64,000 bases of DNA, from NCBI RefSeq assembly GCF_003674065.1, contig NZ_RDBE01000007.1:172893-236892 (forward strand), written 5' to 3'. The notes under the pieces are model-generated. The model was not told the DNA's origin, searched no databases, and was given only the letters and a program-made list of their open reading frames with translations. The position numbers and the translations under genes were made by a program. The stretch is from Nocardioides mangrovicus (GTDB taxonomy: Bacteria; Actinomycetota; Actinomycetes; Propionibacteriales; Nocardioidaceae). Shown piece after piece: positions 60,104 through 64,000 of this stretch. Position 1 is the stretch's first letter. Each line of letters opens with the position of its first letter.

Positions 60104-62908
60104 TCAGGCGTCGCCGCCCTCCTGCTGGCGTCCCTGCACCGCGGTGGGATCGTCGATCCGGTAGCGGTCGAAGGCCTGCTGGACCGTCTCGGTCTTGATG
60201 TCACCGCGCTGGGCCAACGTCTGCAGCGCCGCGACGACGACCGACTCGGCGTCGACCTCGAAGAAACGGCGCGCTGCGGGCCGGGTGTCGGCGAAGCCGA
60301 AGCCGTCGGTGCCCAGCACGTGGTAGTCCGAGGGCACCCACTTGTCGATCTGCAGCGGCACCGCGCGCATGTAGTCGCTGACCGCGATGACCGGGCCGTC
60401 GGCCTCCTTGAGCTTGTCGGTGACGAACGGCAGCCGCGGGTCCTCCGAGGGGTGGTTCAGCGCCCACTTCTCGGTGTCGATGGCGTCGCGGGCCAGCTCG
60501 TTCCACGACGTCACCGACCAGGTATCGGCCGCGACGCCCCAGTCCTCGGCCAGCATCCGCTGGGCGTCGGCGATCCAGGGGAACGCGACGCCGGAGGCCA
60601 GCAGCTGGACGCGCGGGGCGTCGCCGTTGCCCGGCACCGCGGGTGCGACATCGACGTGGTGCAGGCCGCGCAGGATCCCCTCGACGTCGACGTCGTCGGG
60701 TTCCGCCGGCTGGTGCACCGGCTCGTTGTAGACGGTGAGGTAGAAGATCACGTCCTCGCCGTGCGGGTGCTGGTCGCTGGAGCCGTACATCCGCTGCAGG
60801 CCGCTCTGCATCACGTGAGCGACCTCGTAGGCGAACGCCGGGTCGTAATGCACGACCGCCGGGTTGGTCGCCGCGAGCAGCGGGCTGTGACCGTCGGCGT
60901 GCTGCAGGCCCTCACCGGTCAGCGTCGTACGCCCGGCCGTCGCGCCGATGAGGAAGCCGCGGGCGAGCTGGTCGGCCATCGCCCAGATCGAGTCGCCGGT
61001 GCGCTGGAAGCCGAACATCGAGTAGAAGATGTAGAAGGGGATCATGTGCTCGCCGTGCGTCGAGTACGCCGACCCCGCGGCCGTCGCCGAGGCCACGGCC
61101 CCCGCCTCGGAGATGCCCTCGTGGAGCATCTGCCCCTTCTCGGACTCCTTGTAGGAGAGCAGCAGCTTGCGGTCCACCGACTCGTACTGCTGCCCGCCGG
61201 GGTTGTAGACCTTGGCGCTCGGGAACATCGAGTCCATGCCGAAGGTGCGGTACTCGTCGGGCGCGATCGGGACGACCCGCTGGCCGATCTCGGGGTCCTT
61301 CATCCAGTCGCGCAGCTGACGCACGGCCGCCATGGTGGTGGCGATCTTGTTCTTGCCGCCGCCCTTCTTCAGCTCGGCGTACATCGCGTCGCCCGGCAGT
61401 GTGAGCTGCTTCGCGCGCACCGACCGGTGCGGGACCGGGCCACCGAGCTGGCGACGCCGCTCGAGCATGTACTCGATCTCCGGCGCCTCGGGCCCGGGGT
61501 GGAAGAAGGGTGCCGCGCCGGTGCTCTCGTAGACCTCGTCGAGCTCCTTGTCGCTGATCGGCAGGTAGAGCCGGTCGCGGAACTTCTTCAGGTCGTCGCG
61601 CGTCAGCTTCTTCATCTGGTGGGTGGCGTTCTTGCCCTCCAGCGCCTCGATGGTCCAGCCCTTGATGGTCTTGGCCAAGATCACCGTCGGCTGGCCGACG
61701 TGCTCGGTGGCGGCCTTGAACGCGGCGTAGACCTTGCGGTAGTCGTGGCCGCCACGCGGCAGCTTGCGGATCTGCTCGTCGCTCATCTGCTCGACCATCG
61801 CGCGCAGCCGCGGGTCGCCGCCGAAGAAGCTGTCGCGGATGTAGGAGCCGGACTCCACCGAGTACGTCTGGAACGCACCGTCGGGTGTGGTGTTCATCCG
61901 GTTGACCAGGACGCCGTCGACGTCGTGGGCCAGCAAGGTGTCCCACTCGCGGCCCCAGACGACCTTGATGACGTTCCACCCGGCGCCGCGGAAGGTCGAC
62001 TCCAGCTCCTGGATGATCTTGCCGTTGCCGCGTACGGGCCCGTCGAGCTGCTGCAGGTTGCAGTTCACGACGAAGGTGAGGTTGTCGAGCTCCTCGCGCG
62101 CGGCCAGCCCGATGGCGCCCAGCGACTCCGGCTCGCCCATCTCGCCGTCGCCGAGGAAGGCCCACACGTGCTGGTCGGAGGTGTCCTTGACGCCGCGGTT
62201 GTGCAGGTAGCGGTTGAACCGCGCCTGGTAGATCGAGTTGAGCGCGGTGAGGCCCATCGAGACCGTCGGGAACTCCCAGAAGTCCGGCATCAGCCGCGGG
62301 TGCGGGTAGGAGGAGAGCCCCTGCCCGACGCCGTGCTGCACCTCCTGGCGGAAGTGCGAGAGCTGCTGCTCGCTGAGCCGGCCCTCGAGGAAGGCGCGGG
62401 CGTAGATGCCCGGGGAGCCGTGGCCCTGGATGTAGATCTGGTCGCCGCCGCCCGGGTGGTCCTTGCCGCGGAAGAAGTGGTTGAAGCCGACCTCGTACAG
62501 CGACGCGCTGGACTGGTAGGTGGCGATGTGGCCGCCGACCTCGAGGCCCTTGCGGTTGGCGTCGGAGACCATGACCGCGGCGTTCCAGCGGATGAACGCC
62601 CGGATCCGGCGCTCGATCTCCTCATCGCCCGGGAACCACGGCTCGCGCTCGGGCGGGATCGTGTTGATGTAGTCGGTGCTGCGCAGCGCGGGGACGCCGA
62701 CCTGCTTCTCGCGGGCCGCCTCCAGCAGCCGCAGCATCACGTACCGCGCGCGCTCGCGTCCGCGGGTCTTGACCAGGTCGTCGAAGGAGTCGACCCACTC
62801 GCTGGTCTCTTCGGGGTCGATGTCGGGCAGCTGGGTGGGCAGACCCTCGTGGATCACCGGGGTGGTGGTGACCGGGGGCCGACCTGAGGAGTCGTTGGTG
62901 GCGCTCAC
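60104..62908 (-). CDS. aceE: Pyruvate dehydrogenase E1 component, homodimeric type
   Basis: The 934-residue thiamine-diphosphate enzyme decarboxylates pyruvate and acetylates lipoyl-E2. The ThDP motif is visible from [15 protein letters not shown] to [18 protein letters not shown]. The start [19 protein letters not shown] and the later [24 protein letters not shown] are typical of AceE. GTG 62908 is the start. TAGATT (62947-62942, minus strand) is a possible -10 element. The other subunits are not in the window. Confidence 0.96.
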   Translation of the reverse strand: MSATNDSSGRPPVTTTPVIHEGLPTQLPDIDPEETSEWVDSFDDLVKTRGRERARYVMLRLLEAAREKQVGVPALRSTDYINTIPPEREPWFPGDEEIERRIRAFIRWNAAVMVSDANRKGLEVGGHIATYQSSASLYEVGFNHFFRGKDHPGGGDQIYIQGHGSPGIYARAFLEGRLSEQQLSHFRQEVQHGVGQGLSSYPHPRLMPDFWEFPTVSMGLTALNSIYQARFNRYLHNRGVKDTSDQHVWAFLGDGEMGEPESLGAIGLAAREELDNLTFVVNCNLQQLDGPVRGNGKIIQELESTFRGAGWNVIKVVWGREWDTLLAHDVDGVLVNRMNTTPDGAFQTYSVESGSYIRDSFFGGDPRLRAMVEQMSDEQIRKLPRGGHDYRKVYAAFKAATEHVGQPTVILAKTIKGWTIEALEGKNATHQMKKLTRDDLKKFRDRLYLPISDKELDEVYESTGAAPFFHPGPEAPEIEYMLERRRQLGGPVPHRSVRAKQLTLPGDAMYAELKKGGGKNKIATTMAAVRQLRDWMKDPEIGQRVVPIAPDEYRTFGMDSMFPSAKVYNPGGQQYESVDRKLLLSYKESEKGQMLHEGISEAGAVASATAAGSAYSTHGEHMIPFYIFYSMFGFQRTGDSIWAMADQLARGFLIGATAGRTTLTGEGLQHADGHSPLLAATNPAVVHYDPAFAYEVAHVMQSGLQRMYGSSDQHPHGEDVIFYLTVYNEPVHQPAEPDDVDVEGILRGLHHVDVAPAVPGNGDAPRVQLLASGVAFPWIADAQRMLAEDWGVAADTWSVTSWNELARDAIDTEKWALNHPSEDPRLPFVTDKLKEADGPVIAVSDYMRAVPLQIDKWVPSDYHVLGTDGFGFADTRPAARRFFEVDAESVVVAALQTLAQRGDIKTETVQQAFDRYRIDDPTAVQGRQQEGGDA

Positions 62909-63006
62909 CTGTTCATCGTCGCACTTCGCCGCAGCCCGGAAAATCTACCCACCGGTAGTGCCGTGGGTTGCGTACAGTCGCCGCCTCCGGTGGACTGACC
63001 CCCAAC
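62909..63006. promoter_or_regulatory. Divergent spacer of aceE and the DUF3052 gene
   Basis: The spacer holds TAGATT on the minus strand (62947-62942) and TACAGT on the plus strand (62976-62981) as possible -10 elements, giving leaders of about 27 and 20 bases. CTACCCACCGGTAG (62945-62958) is an imperfect palindrome between them. No regulator site can be named. Confidence 0.35.
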
Positions 63007-63471
63007 ATGACGGGGACAGCCGAAGGAGCGGACATCACAGTGGGCGGCGCGACGGCCGGGGGTACCGGGTCTACGGACACCTCGTTGGGACAGCGGCTGG
63101 GGCTGACCAAGGGCATGGTCGTCCAGGAGCTGGGCTGGGACGAGGATGTCGACGACCAGGTGCGGGTGGCCATCGAGGACACCATCGACGCCGACATGGT
63201 CGACGGCGACCACGGTGACGTGGTGGACGCGGTCGTGCTGTGGTGGCGCGACGACGACGGCGACCTCGTCGACGCGCTCGTCGACTCGCTGACCGACCTG
63301 GTGGCGGGCGGTGCGATCTGGCTGCTCTCACCCAAGGTCGGCCGCGACCACGCCGTCGATCCCGCCGACGTCGCCGAGGCCGCGCCGGTGGCGGGCCTCT
63401 CCACGACCTCCACCTTCCCGGTCAGCCGGGACTGGTCGGCCACCAAGCTGGTCGCCCCTAAGGGCCGTTAG
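63007..63471 (+). CDS. DUF3052 family protein
   Basis: The 154-residue protein matches the actinobacterial DUF3052 family (homologous to mycobacterial Rv2239c): LGQRLGLTKGMVVQELGWDE, then DVVDAVVLWWRDDDGDLVDA and a C-terminal VSRDWSATKLVAPK. The first 25 residues are Gly/Thr/Ala-rich; a GTG at about 63041 is a less likely start. Function is unknown. Its position beside aceE is conserved with mycobacteria. Confidence 0.88.
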   Translation: MTGTAEGADITVGGATAGGTGSTDTSLGQRLGLTKGMVVQELGWDEDVDDQVRVAIEDTIDADMVDGDHGDVVDAVVLWWRDDDGDLVDALVDSLTDLVAGGAIWLLSPKVGRDHAVDPADVAEAAPVAGLSTTSTFPVSRDWSATKLVAPKGR

Positions 63472-63478
63472 GCCAGGC

Positions 63479-64000
63479 GTGAACGACCTGCTCCTCGAAC
63501 GCGCCGCCGAGCGCGCCCGGGTCCCCGTCGTCTGGCTCAAGGTGCTGGTCGAGTCCGGCATCGTCCAGCTGTACAACCCGCTGACGCTGGTCCGGCTGGG
63601 GCAGACGCTCGCGCGCTGGGGGCTCGGCATCGCCGGCGGCTTCAGCGCCGTGGCGGTGCGGTTCCCCGACCGCGTCGGGATCGTCGACGAGCTCGGGGAG
63701 CTGACCTACGGCGAGATCGACCGCCGCAGCAACGCCCTGGCCGATGCGCTCGCGGGCCTGGGCGTGGGGGAGAAGGACGCGGTCGCGATCTTGGTGCGCA
63801 ACCACCGCGGCTTCCTCGACGCCGCCCTGGCCGCCGCCAAGCTGGGCGCCGACGCGCTGTACCTCAACACCGCCTTCGCCGCGCCGCAGCTCGGTGACGT
63901 CTGCGAGCGGGAGAACCCGGTCGTGGTCATCCACGACGAGGAGTTCGAGGAGCTGCTCGACAAGGCCGGCGTCGAGCAGCAGCGGGTGCTGGCGTGGACC
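63479..64000 (+). CDS. Long-chain acyl-CoA synthetase, 3' end outside window
   Basis: A GTG at 63479, 7 bases after the DUF3052 stop, opens 174 codons to the window end. RFPDRVGIVDELGELTYGEI, RRSNALADALAGLGV and AVAILVRNHRGFLDAALAAA are the N-terminal motifs of the AMP-binding (FadD-type) superfamily. The ATP-binding and catalytic regions lie beyond the window, so the exact substrate class is not known. Confidence 0.85.
   Translation, partial: MNDLLLERAAERARVPVVWLKVLVESGIVQLYNPLTLVRLGQTLARWGLGIAGGFSAVAVRFPDRVGIVDELGELTYGEIDRRSNALADALAGLGVGEKDAVAILVRNHRGFLDAALAAAKLGADALYLNTAFAAPQLGDVCERENPVVVIHDEEFEELLDKAGVEQQRVLAWT

Noticed and set aside
60020-62887. Open frame of 955 codons antisense to aceE
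   Set aside because: Low-complexity Val/Leu/Arg/Gly composition and no domain; aceE on the minus strand is certain.

Overview
The window is a 64 kb piece of a very GC-rich actinobacterial chromosome. Nocardioidaceae (Nocardioides-like) is the best guess. It rests on the gene families present (DUF3145, DUF3052, DUF3352, the bifunctional PriA type of HisA, a FasR-type PucR regulator beside fabD), on pervasive ATGA/GTGA start-stop overlaps, and on many genes whose -10-like hexamer sits only 6-7 nt before the start codon, as in leaderless transcripts. No species assignment can be made from the sequence alone.

Layout. 1-5.8 kb: TraR/DksA-like zinc-finger protein (5' end cut by the window), lspA, an RluD-type pseudouridine synthase, a GNAT acetyltransferase, an MFS exporter, a convergent papain-fold protein and a DUF2332 protein. 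5.9-12.7 kb: dnaE, two membrane-anchored proteins of unknown function, and a divergent YbaK/LON-domain pair. 12.8-18.1 kb: histidine operon hisD-hisC-hisB-hisH-priA-hisF closed by a long hairpin. 18.2-21.7 kb: ABC-2 exporter with a DesK/DesR-like two-component pair. 21.7-32.3 kb: ArsR/SRPBCC pair, dgt, TetR/epimerase pair, 2-hydroxyacid dehydrogenase, MscS channel, DHFR-like reductase, dnaG, tRNA-Asn, DUF1003 protein and a phosphotransferase.

32.3-40.1 kb is an integrated element. A 40-bp identical sequence lies in the 3' half of a tRNA(CAT) gene (32331-32370) and again at 40081-40120. Between them lie 7.7 kb of phage/plasmid-like genes (DUF2742, P4-type primase, HTH proteins, ParB-like protein, DUF6907 proteins). 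No integrase, relaxase or structural gene is visible, and at least four genes are broken: two by one-base frameshifts and two by a TGA where Trp is expected. The element appears to have replaced the tRNA's own 3' end, changing base pair 1-72 and adding an encoded CCA.

40.1-51 kb: small membrane proteins, a DinB-like protein, two tandem large secreted Cys-rich proteins with LPXTG-like anchors that share a candidate ECF-sigma promoter (GTAAC-N16-CGTT), two CNNM/CBS membrane proteins, a PP2C phosphatase, a DUF3145 protein and an alpha/beta hydrolase. 51-57.5 kb: fatty-acid synthase II operon fasR-fabD-fabH-acpP-fabF-accD. FabD carries an unusual C-terminal biotinyl/lipoyl-like half domain. 57.5-64 kb: AraC regulator, hydrolase, a repeat-rich spacer, aceE, a DUF3052 protein and the start of an acyl-CoA synthetase. 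The order fasR/fabD/.../aceE/DUF3052 resembles the mycobacterial Rv2239c-Rv2247 region.
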